The notes under the pieces were generated by a model. The model made no database searches. It saw only the letters and a program-made list of their open reading frames with translations, and had not been told where the DNA came from. A program made the translations under genes and the position numbers. From an uncultured Pseudomonadota bacterium (GTDB taxonomy: Bacteria > Pseudomonadota > Gammaproteobacteria > Burkholderiales > JALYOK01), in NCBI GenBank assembly GCA_902826775.1, contig CADEHE010000011.1, positions 62,001 through 126,000 on the forward strand: DNA of 64,000 bases, written 5' to 3'. This document shows positions 45,832 through 54,379 of this stretch, in pieces. The first letter of the stretch is position 1. Every line of letters starts with the position of its first letter.

Positions 45832-46599
45832 TTATCTATCCCACACTTGGTCGGGCACTGGCAGACCGGCCAGATCTTGCGCAGTCAGGGGATTTTGCGG
45901 CGCCATGCCGTGCGTTTCCAGAATCAGCATCAACTGGCGCGTGTGTTGCGCGGCGTGCCAAGCGGTGCGTTCGAGCACGTCGTGCATGGTGCGCTTGCCG
46001 TAGTAAGTCGGCACGGTGTAGGCAAGCGTTGGATCGCGTTCGCCTTGCCACCAAGCGAGCAGGCGCTCGCGCACACTTTCGCCGAAACGCGCGATGTCTT
46101 CGCCTTGCCACTGCGGCGGCGGCAAGTCGTCGAAACTTTCGAAGCGCAATTCGATCTGCTGCGCGGCTTCCAAACCCATTTCAGCCACGCGGAAGACATG
46201 GAACGCGATACCGCCGGTGCTGCGATTGCGGTTGCGAAACACAGCGCGCAAGTGCTCCTCGCTGAATTGGCGCGTGAACCGCGCTGCCGCCTGCAAGACG
46301 AGATCCAATTTGGCGACAAGCTGCGCGGGCGGCAGCGCGTCCATGATCTTTGTCTTCAGATCGAGGAACTTGACTACGTCGCGAATTGACTGTGCCAAGG
46401 TGTAGCGTCCGGCAAGCGCCACCACGGGGACGCTGCGCGCACCGAGCGCATGCAGTTCGGCCAGGCCGGCAGGATCGTTGTGCACGTCGATCGATTCGAA
46501 CTCGATGCCCTGATTCGTCAAAAACTCTTTGGTGCGTAAGCAAGAGGTGCAGCCCGGCTGCCAAAACACTTTGATGCGCGCTGAAGTTGCGGTTTGCAT
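45832..46599 (-). CDS. Glutaredoxin-DinB fusion protein
   Basis: A 255-residue two-domain protein. The N-terminal glutaredoxin domain (about 1-85) has KVFWQPGCTSCLRTKEFLTN with a C-T-S-C active site and the cis-proline loop ARSVPVVALAGRY. The C-terminal part (about 90-240) is a DinB/YfiT-like four-helix bundle with candidate metal-binding histidines in GGIAFHVFRVAEMG and TAWHAAQHTRQLML. DinB-like proteins include mycothiol- or bacillithiol-dependent S-transferases. A glutaredoxin fused to such a domain suggests a thiol-linked reaction; this is inference. It lies between the SDR and a Gfo/Idh dehydrogenase. Confidence 0.85.
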   Translation of the reverse strand: MQTATSARIKVFWQPGCTSCLRTKEFLTNQGIEFESIDVHNDPAGLAELHALGARSVPVVALAGRYTLAQSIRDVVKFLDLKTKIMDALPPAQLVAKLDLVLQAAARFTRQFSEEHLRAVFRNRNRSTGGIAFHVFRVAEMGLEAAQQIELRFESFDDLPPPQWQGEDIARFGESVRERLLAWWQGERDPTLAYTVPTYYGKRTMHDVLERTAWHAAQHTRQLMLILETHGMAPQNPLTAQDLAGLPVPDQVWDR

Positions 46600-46616
46600 G
46601 CGCCGTCCTTCTTAGT

Positions 46617-47801
46617 TCAAATCACCGTACCGAGCGTAACGCGGCGCCCTTCCTGCGCCGAAACGTAGCCGGCGTAGATGACGTCGACCACATCGCGCGC
46701 AAGCAGCGCGCCCGACAGAGGTTCGCGTCCTGCCCGTAAGGCTTCCACAAAATCTGCCATCTCCTGCGGATAGCCGCGCATCCAATCTTCGTCCGGGCTG
46801 GCGAATTGCCAACCGGCCTTGGTTTCGACTTTCTCGCAGATGTATTCGTCGCCCCAAATACTTGCTTCCGGCGCGTAAAGCTGCAAGCTGCTGTTGGGGT
46901 TGATGTTGACTTGCACTACTGCGTTGGAAAGATAAGCCGTGAGCAAATTCTTCACGCCGCCGAGACTGATATCGGTCGACGTCACGGTCGCCTTGGTGCC
47001 GTCGTCGAACGTCATGATCGCCGCCGACCAATCTTCCACATCGACCCAGTCGGTCTTCACATAGTGCTTGCTCTGCGCGCGAAACGCCGGCAGAGCCGTA
47101 AGTCGTTCCACATCCGCGATGATTGACTTCACTCGAATCGGTTTGCCGTACTTGCGCGTACCCTCGTAGTGCTTGAGGTGGATCACCGCGCCGACCGGGT
47201 GCGAGCCCATGCGCAGGAACGAGCCGCCGCCCGCGCTGGCCCAGCGCCGCGCGTAAGCGGCGTGTGAGCCCGAATGACTTTCTTCCGCGCGCAGATCGAG
47301 CAGGGCGCCGCCGCTTTGATCCATTAAGCGCCGCAGCTTCGCTACGCCCGGCGCGTAGACGAAATTCTCCGCATAGCAGAGCGTGACATTATTCCGCGCG
47401 CACGCCGCCAACACCGAATCCGCCTGCCGCAGCACTTGTTCCCACATCTTCTGGCGCGTCATTGCATCGGCATCGACGAAACACCCGGTCAATGGCTTTT
47501 CCATGATGATGTGCTTGCCTGCTTCAGCGGCCGCGATGGCCACCTCATGGTGCAGGCTGGTTATCATGGCCAGCGACACCGCGTGGATATCGTCGCGTGC
47601 CAGCATCGCGCGGTAATCCGTGTAGACATTCGGAACGTGAAACTTCTGCGCGAACGCGTCCGCGCTTTCTTGCGTGCGGGCACACACGGCGACGAACTCG
47701 CATTGATGTCCGCGCAAAGGCGAGAGGGCGTGCGCATGCAGATCGGCAGCGAAACGCGCGCCGACGAAGCCGACGCCGATTTTGGGGAGCAGATCCGTCA
47801 T
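46617..47801 (-). CDS. Gfo/Idh/MocA family oxidoreductase
   Basis: A 394-residue NAD(P)-dependent dehydrogenase. The N-terminal Rossmann domain is IGVGFVGARFAADLHAHALS, with the family motif KHIIMEKPLTGCFVDADAMT (conserved E-K-P) near residue 100. The C-terminal alpha/beta domain carries AVIHLKHYEGTRKYGKPIRV and DVEDWSAAIMTFDDGTKATV. Members oxidise or reduce sugars, inositols or related polyols. Its gene begins 17 bases before the glutaredoxin-DinB gene on the same strand. No sugar transporter is adjacent, so the substrate is open. Confidence 0.9.
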   Translation of the reverse strand: MTDLLPKIGVGFVGARFAADLHAHALSPLRGHQCEFVAVCARTQESADAFAQKFHVPNVYTDYRAMLARDDIHAVSLAMITSLHHEVAIAAAEAGKHIIMEKPLTGCFVDADAMTRQKMWEQVLRQADSVLAACARNNVTLCYAENFVYAPGVAKLRRLMDQSGGALLDLRAEESHSGSHAAYARRWASAGGGSFLRMGSHPVGAVIHLKHYEGTRKYGKPIRVKSIIADVERLTALPAFRAQSKHYVKTDWVDVEDWSAAIMTFDDGTKATVTSTDISLGGVKNLLTAYLSNAVVQVNINPNSSLQLYAPEASIWGDEYICEKVETKAGWQFASPDEDWMRGYPQEMADFVEALRAGREPLSGALLARDVVDVIYAGYVSAQEGRRVTLGTVI

Positions 47802-47934
47802 AGCGATTCCGATAAACAGGTGACAAGTATTGCATGTATTGGCGGCGGCTGGGAGGTTCGGATCTACTGAATCGCTATGGCCTGCGCTGGTCGATTAGTG
47901 GACGTTCTGTCCAAACGAATGTGACCCAGAACGC

Positions 47935-47965
47935 AGAGGCGATCGGATGATGCCTGATCGCCTCT
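47935..47965. repeat. Perfect 10-bp inverted repeat in intergenic spacer
   Basis: AGAGGCGATC (47935-47944), an 11-base loop, GATCGCCTCT (47956-47965). It sits between two minus-strand genes, downstream of the 222-residue exported protein. A stem of this strength could stabilise or end a transcript, but no T run follows on either side. Confidence 0.55.
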
Positions 47966-48043
47966 GAAGCGCAATGCGTCCGCTTGACTGCGCTTTTCGT
48001 CGACTGCTCTACTGCATTTGTGGCTCGAAAAGCACGTCGAATG

Positions 48044-48712
48044 CTACTTGCTGTCTAGTTTGCTGAGAGCTTTGTCGGTTGCTTTGTCCGCAGCCTGGCC
48101 CAGCTTGTCCAAGAACTTACCAAGTATTGAATCAACTTTAGATTGTGTAGCAGATGTTGCTGCTTTGTTGGTCTCAGCGGCAGCACTTGCAGACGGTGCC
48201 TGAGTCGCTCCGTTCGCGTCTAACGACGGTGCTGCGGCGGTTGCGGGAGCGAGGGTTCCCTCATTGCCTGGTGTGTTCCTACTCATTGGCTTCGACAACG
48301 TTGCTCCCTCCGCAGTTGCCGCGGAATCCTTCAACGCGGCCTTTAGTAGTGTTTCATCAGGTTGAGCGCGTGGGGATACGAGCCACTTTTCTTGGAAGGA
48401 CTCATGGAAAACGGCCGTCGCTGTTTGAAGTTGCGTTGCCGACATATCTCCCCATTGTCTGCAATCGGATTCAGCGGTTTTACCAAGATAGCGGATCTGT
48501 TTTAGCGTGAGGTCCTCGTATTTCGCCCCGAAGTGATGTGTAAAGTACTTGTGCGAGAGCAAGACTTCCAGTTGTTTCTCTACCGCGTTGACACCAGAGA
48601 CCCAAGCCTTGATACGACCACACTCAGCATCGCTCATTTGATCTGCCAATGCCGTGAGAGCAAGAGCAGACAATGCGAGACCGAAAACAACTTGACGAGA
48701 GAATTTGGACAT
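48044..48712 (-). CDS. Exported protein of unknown function
   Basis: A 222-residue protein with a signal peptide (QVVFGLALSALALTALADQM). The ATG follows AGGAGCAAGAAG. The N-terminal half (about 25-125) is helical with two cysteines (DAECGRIKAW and ESDCRQWGDM), and the rest is a low-complexity Ala/Thr/Ser/Pro linker ending in a short amphipathic helix (VDSILGKFLDKLGQAADKAT). No known domain is recognised. It is slightly richer in AT than its neighbours, which could mean transfer or weaker selection. Confidence 0.75.
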   Translation of the reverse strand: MSKFSRQVVFGLALSALALTALADQMSDAECGRIKAWVSGVNAVEKQLEVLLSHKYFTHHFGAKYEDLTLKQIRYLGKTAESDCRQWGDMSATQLQTATAVFHESFQEKWLVSPRAQPDETLLKAALKDSAATAEGATLSKPMSRNTPGNEGTLAPATAAAPSLDANGATQAPSASAAAETNKAATSATQSKVDSILGKFLDKLGQAADKATDKALSKLDSK

Positions 48713-49131
48713 CTTCTTGCTCCTAAAGGTTAGAGTAAACTTCAATTTTCCGTTTAGACATTGACCCTGGCGTGTAGCCGTTTTGGTCATGCAGTTTGAG
48801 AAACTTGGCGGCGTGTGATGTCAGTAGCTAAACAAACATCACCATCCGTTGATAGAAATTCTGCCGGCGCAGCGCTGCTGCGAAAATTAGCCTGTAGGAT
48901 TAGGTTTCTCGGTGAAGAGGCCGCAGCAATGCCGCTGCATCCGAAAAAGCTCGGTAGCGCGGGCCGCCAAAGCTTAGGGCGACGGCACTAATCCTGTGGT
49001 ATTAGTGCAGGGAGGCAACCCAATGCGGGCGGACGAGTGGTGTATGGTGTCTGTCGCGGTAAACTGGCACTGTGGACACTCAAGATCAATTTAAGCTTGT
49101 AACATGTGGAGAACGAAAGACGCGAGACAAT
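48713..49131 (+). other. Non-coding region with several hairpins
   Basis: 419 bases between an exported-protein gene and pabA, without a supported ORF. Small stems can be drawn: GCAGC/GCTGC near 48928-48943, AAGCT/AGCTT around 48946-48976, and GCACTAAT/ATTAGTGC (48985-48992, 49001-49008). Their spacing could reflect a structured RNA or leader, but I do not recognise any riboswitch consensus. The region may also carry the promoters for both flanking genes. Confidence 0.4.
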
Positions 49132-49695
49132 ATGCTGTTAATGATCGACAACTATGACTCCTTCACCTATAACCTCGTGCAGTATTTCGGCGAGTTGGGC
49201 GAGGACGTGAAGGTTTCCCGTAACGACGAAATCACGCTGGACGAGATCGAGCGGCTGAATCCGCAGGCCGTGGTGATATCGCCGGGGCCGTGCACGCCGA
49301 AGGAAGCAGGCGTTTCTGTGCCGCTCATCCAGCGCTTCGCCGGGCGTTTCCCGATTCTCGGTGTGTGCCTAGGCCACCAGAGCATCGGCCATGCGCTGGG
49401 CGGCAAGGTCGTGCACGCGAAAACGCTCATGCACGGCAAAGTGTCCGAGATTCGCCACAGCGGTGGCGGCGTGTTCCGCGGTTTGCCGAACCCGCTGCGC
49501 GCCACGCGCTATCACTCGCTTGCGGTGCAGCGCGAAGGTCTGCCGGATGAGCTTGAGATAACAGCATGGACCGACGACGGCGAGATTATGGGATTGCGCC
49601 ACAAGACGCAGCGCCTGGAAGGTGTGCAATTTCATCCCGAGTCGATTTTGACCGAGCATGGCCATGATCTGCTCCGGAATTTCTTGAAAGGGTGA
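49132..49695 (+). CDS. pabA: Anthranilate/aminodeoxychorismate synthase amidotransferase subunit
   Basis: A 187-residue class I glutamine amidotransferase. It starts MLLMIDNYDSFTYNLVQYFG and shows VVISPGPCTPKEAGVSV, the nucleophile motif ILGVCLGHQSIGHALGG (Cys near residue 79) and VQFHPESILTEHGHDLLRNF with His-Glu. It supplies ammonia to TrpE or PabB. PabA and TrpG cannot be told apart by sequence alone; one protein often serves both. No trpE, pabB, trpD or trpC is nearby. A CmcJ-like gene starts three bases after its stop. Confidence 0.93.
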   Translation: MLLMIDNYDSFTYNLVQYFGELGEDVKVSRNDEITLDEIERLNPQAVVISPGPCTPKEAGVSVPLIQRFAGRFPILGVCLGHQSIGHALGGKVVHAKTLMHGKVSEIRHSGGGVFRGLPNPLRATRYHSLAVQREGLPDELEITAWTDDGEIMGLRHKTQRLEGVQFHPESILTEHGHDLLRNFLKG

Positions 49696-49698
49696 ACG

Positions 49699-50697
49699 AT
49701 GAGTAGTGCCGCTCGAGTGGCGATCGAAACTGGAACTACCGGATACCTGGATTATCTGGACGCGCAAACGCAATCCTCCCTCTATCGCAACGGCAAAGTG
49801 TTTACCCGGCGCGACGCGGACGGCAGCGACTCCGGCTGGCAAGGCATCAACCGCTACAAACAGCAAATGCCCATCCATAACGCCCGTTTGCTGCAAGGCG
49901 CGGCGCGCCAAACGCTCGCGCAGAACGGCTACGAGTTGTTAACGCGGCCGCACTCGATCGAGGGCATCGATTTTTTCAATCACGCGCAAGTTGTAAAAGA
50001 ATACTATCCGCAATGCGTCGAGATCGTGCGCGCCTTTACCGGCGGGCAGGTATTCGCGTTCGACCATAACGTCCGATCTGCTGTTGGCAAGCAAGCCAAG
50101 CAGCGCATCGCCGGCGGTCAACAAGTGCAAGGCCCTGCGCTGATTGTGCACGGCGACTACACCTTGACCAGTGCGCCGCAGCGTCTGCGCGATCTCACCC
50201 AAGCGCCGAAGACCAACGACACATTACGCGGAGTAGTACTGCAGGAAGGCCAAGCGCTCATCCGTGCCGAAGAGGCCGCGCGCGTGCTGGCCGACGGCGG
50301 ACGATTTGCCATCATTAACGTTTGGCGCAACATCGCCAAAGAGCCGGTCTTTACTAATCCGATGGCGCTGTGCGACGCGCAAACGGTGCGCCCAGAAGAT
50401 CTGGTGGTGTTCGAGATTCAGTACCCGGATCGCATAGGCGAGAACTATTTCGCCAAGCACTCACCCGGGCACAGGTGGTTCTATTACCCGCAGATCACGC
50501 GCGACGAAGCGCTGCTGATTAAACAGTGGGACTCCGCTGGCCCTATGGCGCGCTCACAAGGCGCCAAGGCGGATGCGGCTAACCCGCAAGCGCCTTGCAC
50601 CTTCAGTTTTCACACGGCGTTCGAAGATCCGGCAACGCCGCTTGATGCGCCGGATCGCTGGAGTATCGAGACGCGGTGTTTTGTTCTGTACGATTAG
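49699..50697 (+). CDS. CmcJ/NvfI-family oxidoreductase-like protein
   Basis: A 332-residue protein similar to the CmcJ/AsaB/GA4-desaturase family known from cephamycin and fungal natural-product pathways. Conserved pieces are VFAFDHNVRSA, ALIVHGDYTLTSAPQRLRDL, FAIINVWRNI, PLALCD-like NPMALCDAQTVRPED and HRWFYYPQITRDEALLIKQW ending in FHTAFEDP. The two histidines (VHGDYT and FHTAF) and an acidic residue could bind iron as in 2-oxoglutarate-dependent oxygenases; this is inference. It follows pabA by three bases and is probably co-translated with it. Its role in primary metabolism is unclear. Confidence 0.82.
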   Translation: MSSAARVAIETGTTGYLDYLDAQTQSSLYRNGKVFTRRDADGSDSGWQGINRYKQQMPIHNARLLQGAARQTLAQNGYELLTRPHSIEGIDFFNHAQVVKEYYPQCVEIVRAFTGGQVFAFDHNVRSAVGKQAKQRIAGGQQVQGPALIVHGDYTLTSAPQRLRDLTQAPKTNDTLRGVVLQEGQALIRAEEAARVLADGGRFAIINVWRNIAKEPVFTNPMALCDAQTVRPEDLVVFEIQYPDRIGENYFAKHSPGHRWFYYPQITRDEALLIKQWDSAGPMARSQGAKADAANPQAPCTFSFHTAFEDPATPLDAPDRWSIETRCFVLYD

Positions 50698-50967
50698 GCA
50701 GGGTGCTAGCGGATTGACCAACCGCACGTCTCCTTCGTTAGTTCGCAACACGTGTATCCGATTCAGGATGCAGACATCTCCCGCAAACTGAAGCAGACGC
50801 CCCGCGAGAAGCACCTACGCTCAGCAAGGAAAACGTGCTGGTGCCGTTCGATCTGTGCCGCGACCGTGGCGTGTCCAGGGGAACTTAGCTTGGCCTACGA
50901 GTGGCAGCTTCCGACGAAGGATAGCCAGGCGGATATACTGGGCCAACGGTTTTAAAGGAGATCCCTC

Positions 50968-52356
50968 ATGACCGACTCGGCGACATTGACGGCTACCCGC
51001 GACATCGCGAGTGTGCTGCATCCCTACACCAACTTGCGCAAGCACGAAACGCAAGGTCCGCTCGTGATCGTGCGCGGCAAAGGGGTGTACGTCTACGATG
51101 ATGCGGGCAACGAGTACATTGAAACCTTGGCGGGCTTGTGGTGTACCGCGTTGGGGTTCAGCGAGCCGCGCTTAGCCGAGGCTGCTCACCGGCAGTTGAG
51201 CAACTTGCCGTTTTATCACTCGTTTGCGCACAAATCGCATGATGTGGGCATCGCGCTGGCTGAGCGGCTATTGGCGATGTTGCCGGTCAAGATGTCGAAG
51301 GTATTTTTCAACAGCTCCGGCTCGGAAGCGAACGACACCGCGATCAAGATGGTGTGGTATTACCGCAACGCGTTAGGCCAGCACCGCAAGAAAAAAATCC
51401 TCTCGCGTCTGCGCGGTTACCACGGTGTCACCGTTGCCACGGCAAGCTTGACCGGCCTGCCCGACAATCATCGCGATTGGGATCTGCCGATACCGCAAGT
51501 GCGCCACGCCGATTGCCCGCACTTCTATCGCTACGGCAAAGTGGGCGAAAGCGAAGAACAATTCGCCACGCGCATGGCTGAGAGTTTGGAAAACCAAATC
51601 CTGCGCGAAGATCCCGAAACGGTCGCCGCTTTTATCGCCGAGCCGGTGCAGGGGGCGGGTGGCGTCATCCTGCCGCCGGCGACTTATTTCGACAAAGTTC
51701 AAGCTGTACTGCGCAAGTACGACGTGCTGCTGATCGCCGATGAAGTGATTTGCGGCTTCGGCCGCACTGGCAATATGTTCGGCAGCCAGACATACAATTT
51801 GCAGCCGGACATCATCACCATGGCGAAAGCGCTGTCTTCGGCGTATGTGCCGATCTCGGCGACGGCGATCTCTGACAAGCTCTACCAGGCGTTTCTCGCG
51901 CAAAGCGACAAGATCGGCCAGTTCGCTCACGGCTATACCTATTCCGGCCATCCGGTGGCCGCGGCGGTAGCGCTGGAAGCGCTAAAGATCTATGAAGAAC
52001 GCGATATCGTAGGCCACGTACGAAAAGTCTCGCCTTCGCTGCAACAGGGGTTGCGCGAATTCGCCGACAGACCGTTCGTGGGCGAAGTGCGCGGCGTGGG
52101 TTTGATTGCCGCGATCGAATTGGTGCGCGATAAAGCGACGCGCGCATCGTTCGACCGTAAGTTGGGCGTCGGCCAGCTCATCGCGAACGCGGCGCAAAAG
52201 GAAGGTTTGATCGTGCGCGCGCTCGGCGACACTATCGCGTTCTGCCCACCTCTTGTCATCACCGAAACTGAGACCACCGAATTGCTGCGACGCCTGTGTA
52301 GAGCTTTCGACGCAGCGCTGCCGGAGATCGACAAGATCGCACGGTCGACGGCGTAA
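50968..52356 (+). CDS. Class III (omega-type) aminotransferase
   Basis: A 462-residue PLP enzyme of fold type I. Features: ETLAGLWCTALGFSEPRLAE, the cofactor pocket KVFFNSSGSEANDTAIKMVW, VAAFIAEPVQGAGGVILPPA, LIADEVICGFGRTGNMFGSQ and the lysine region DIITMAKALSSAYVPISATA (Lys in MAKAL). This matches beta-alanine/pyruvate and polyamine-type transaminases. The donor cannot be fixed from sequence. AAAGGAGATCC precedes the ATG. The 270-base spacer upstream contains a possible -10 (GATATACT) but nothing else clear. Confidence 0.92.
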   Translation: MTDSATLTATRDIASVLHPYTNLRKHETQGPLVIVRGKGVYVYDDAGNEYIETLAGLWCTALGFSEPRLAEAAHRQLSNLPFYHSFAHKSHDVGIALAERLLAMLPVKMSKVFFNSSGSEANDTAIKMVWYYRNALGQHRKKKILSRLRGYHGVTVATASLTGLPDNHRDWDLPIPQVRHADCPHFYRYGKVGESEEQFATRMAESLENQILREDPETVAAFIAEPVQGAGGVILPPATYFDKVQAVLRKYDVLLIADEVICGFGRTGNMFGSQTYNLQPDIITMAKALSSAYVPISATAISDKLYQAFLAQSDKIGQFAHGYTYSGHPVAAAVALEALKIYEERDIVGHVRKVSPSLQQGLREFADRPFVGEVRGVGLIAAIELVRDKATRASFDRKLGVGQLIANAAQKEGLIVRALGDTIAFCPPLVITETETTELLRRLCRAFDAALPEIDKIARSTA

Positions 52357-52624
52357 ACCTCGCTAGCCGCGCGGACACGATCGTAGCTGCGAGAAAGTCA
52401 TTCGAACTGTGTGCGGTGCGGTGAACTTTGCTCGCGGCAGGGGAAATAACCATCGCCACGCCATGGTCAACGGAGTGACCAGCCTTGCTAGTGCACAACG
52501 AAATTCCGTCTGAAGTCCTCGTTGCTCGCGCTGCGAGGGCTGCGTTGCTGGGTGCACGAGCAGATCGTATTCGGCTTTCCCCGCTTGCATCAAGGCGATA
52601 TCCAAAGAACCTTGCTTCAGCAGT

Positions 52625-52961
52625 ATGGATGAAATTGGTTTGCGCGCCGTGTTGACCGTGCTCTGTTTCCGGTTCGGTCGTGATCGCTGCTTACTTGTCG
52701 CAAGTCTTGAGTGCGTGGGCGGACAAGCGTGGCGCGCGGGCCGTCTCCATGATGGCGTGGGTGGCTTGGTGCAGTGAGTCGCTTATCGAATTTAGCTACG
52801 CGCTCGTCGTTGCGCGCGATGTTACGTTCAGTCTGGTGTCTGCCGGCCACTTGCTGGGTTGCGTGAGTGTGCTGGGGGTGGCGACGTTACGGCGGTGGCA
52901 GTATCGGCACTCGCTCGCTCCAGACCAGCGCGTCGCGCCGAGACGCAAGCGACAACGCTGA
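52625..52961 (+). pseudogene. SemiSWEET/PQ-loop repeat gene with a frameshift
   Basis: Two overlapping frames together encode a small three-helix protein. The first begins with ATG at 52625 (MDEIGLRAVLTVL); the second, from about 52666, continues VSGSVVIAAYLSQVLSAWAD and then AVSMMAWVAWCSESLIEFSY and SLVSAGHLLGCVSVLGVATL. Removing one base near 52662-52666 joins them into a continuous 110-residue frame. The PQ-loop-like pattern (YLSQVLSAW before a second helix with W-x-x-W) recalls bacterial SemiSWEET transporters. As read, only a GTG-started 93-residue fragment (52680-52961) is open. This is either a decayed gene or a sequencing/assembly indel. Confidence 0.6.
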
Positions 52962-52968
52962 GACGCTT

Positions 52969-54015
52969 TTAGCTAAGCTGCTCGGTCCAGCCATACTTGT
53001 CCGCGCTGCGCCCGTACTGAATATCCGTGAGGGTTTGGTATAGCCGCTGCGTCACCGGCCCCACCTGCGCGTGATTTACGATATGGTCTTTGCCGTTGTA
53101 GCCCAAGCGGCCGATCGGCGCGATGACTGCGCCGGTGCCAAGCGCGAACGCTTCCGTTACTGTTCCGTTGTCGATCTCGCGCAATAGCTGCTCGATCTCG
53201 AGCCGCTCTTCGCTCATCGCGTAGCCGAGATCGGGCGCCAGACGCAACAACGAATCGCGCGTCACACCGGGCAGAATCGTGCCGGTGAGGGCGGGCGTGA
53301 CGATGCGTTTGCCTTCGATGACGAAGGCGACGTTCATGCCGCCGAGTTCTTCCACATAGCGGCGCTCGACGGCGTCAAGCCATAACACCTGATCGTAGCC
53401 TTGCGCGCGGGCGCGGCGCGTGGGCATCAGCGTGCCGGCGTAGTTGGCGGTGGTTTTTGCTTCGCCGGTGCCGCCGCGCGCGGCGCGCACATAATCGCGT
53501 TCCACTTGCACCGCGATCGGCTTCAGCCCGCCGCCGAAATACGGCCCAACCGGTGAGAGCAAAATGAAATGCAGGTAATCATTGCTCGGGCGCACTTCAA
53601 GCACCGATTCGATGGCGATCATCACCGGGCGGATGTAAAGCGCGGAACCCGGCTGCGTCGGAATCCAGCGTTGCTCGAGCGTGACGATTTGCTTGATCGC
53701 CGCGATGTGCGCGGCGACGTCGATCTCCGGCATACCCATGCGGCGCGCCGAGGCATTAAAACGCTCGCAGTTCTTCTCCGGGCGAAACAGATTCACCGCT
53801 GCGTCGGGGCGACGATAGGCTTTGGTGCCCTCAAAAACAGCTTGACCGCAGTGCAGCACGCTTGCCGCCGCATCCAGTTCCAGCGTCTTGGTCGTCGCGA
53901 TGCGCGCGTCATGCCAGCCTTGCTGCGTGTTGTAACGCTGCACAAAGATGCGATCGGTGAAATAGCGGCCGAAGCCTAGCTGCTCGGGCAGAGTGACGGG
54001 GGCGGTATCCGGCAT
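52969..54015 (-). CDS. ilvE: Branched-chain amino acid aminotransferase
   Basis: A 348-residue class IV (BCAT) PLP enzyme. Motifs: QAVFEGTKAYRRPDAAVNLF, GSALYIRPVMIAIESVLEVR, the lysine-bearing GTGEAKTTANYAGTLMPTRR, VLWLDAVERRYVEELGGMNV and LTGTILPGVTRDSLLRLAPD. It transfers the amino group in the last step of leucine, isoleucine and valine synthesis. It resembles the longer eukaryote-like/Actinobacterial BCAT group rather than short E. coli IlvE (309 residues). The start is the ATG at 54015; the frame remains open 11 codons further. It is divergent from the multihaem operon. Confidence 0.93.
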   Translation of the reverse strand: MPDTAPVTLPEQLGFGRYFTDRIFVQRYNTQQGWHDARIATTKTLELDAAASVLHCGQAVFEGTKAYRRPDAAVNLFRPEKNCERFNASARRMGMPEIDVAAHIAAIKQIVTLEQRWIPTQPGSALYIRPVMIAIESVLEVRPSNDYLHFILLSPVGPYFGGGLKPIAVQVERDYVRAARGGTGEAKTTANYAGTLMPTRRARAQGYDQVLWLDAVERRYVEELGGMNVAFVIEGKRIVTPALTGTILPGVTRDSLLRLAPDLGYAMSEERLEIEQLLREIDNGTVTEAFALGTGAVIAPIGRLGYNGKDHIVNHAQVGPVTQRLYQTLTDIQYGRSADKYGWTEQLS

Positions 54016-54379
54016 GGAAAGAGTCCTACCAGCAACGAGTCTACGCATTGTGCCAAGTTCGCTTTGTTTCGCCCATTGTGCATATACTGTAATAGTTATG
54101 TATGTATTATTAAGAACAGTATTTACTTAACGGATTATACTATAAATAGTATAAGTTGATCGACGCGGCAAGAATACTTCGCCACTCGTTGCCGGAACGC
54201 TTGCCGAGGGGCAACGAAAACCATACAGTTACGCATGAATGTGTGTTACATCTGCAACGTAGTGGTTTGCCTGGGCGGTGGTACGGCGCTTCTAGAGCGT
54301 TTGGCCTAGCACTTCTGGCCGATCCGGCAGCGCTGCCGCGTGCCTAAATTGAAGTTGCCGTTCGACGAGGAGAAACCGC
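54016..54379 (+). other. AT-rich divergent regulatory region
   Basis: 364 bases between the divergent ilvE and multihaem operon starts. The segment 54080-54160 is very AT-rich compared with the rest of the window and holds two related TATACT...AATAGT elements, listed separately. I see no ORF with support. GACGAGGAGAAACCGC just before 54380 is the ribosome-binding site of the first cytochrome gene. Confidence 0.5.
54083..54154. promoter_or_regulatory. Two operator-like TATACT-AATAGT elements
   Basis: A perfect inverted repeat TTATACTAT-AA-ATAGTATAA covers 54135-54154 (nine-base arms, two-base spacer). A related element with TATACT at 54083-54088 and AATAGT at 54091-54096 lies about 53 bases upstream. 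Both lie in the AT-rich gap between ilvE and the multihaem operon and may bind a dimeric regulator. Confidence 0.55.

Noticed and set aside
47935..47965. Calling the 10-bp inverted repeat a rho-independent terminator
   Set aside because: No T run follows the stem on either strand.
48880..49010. A cobalamin, glycine, c-di-GMP or SAM riboswitch
   Set aside because: None of the conserved boxes of these classes could be found; only generic stems are present.
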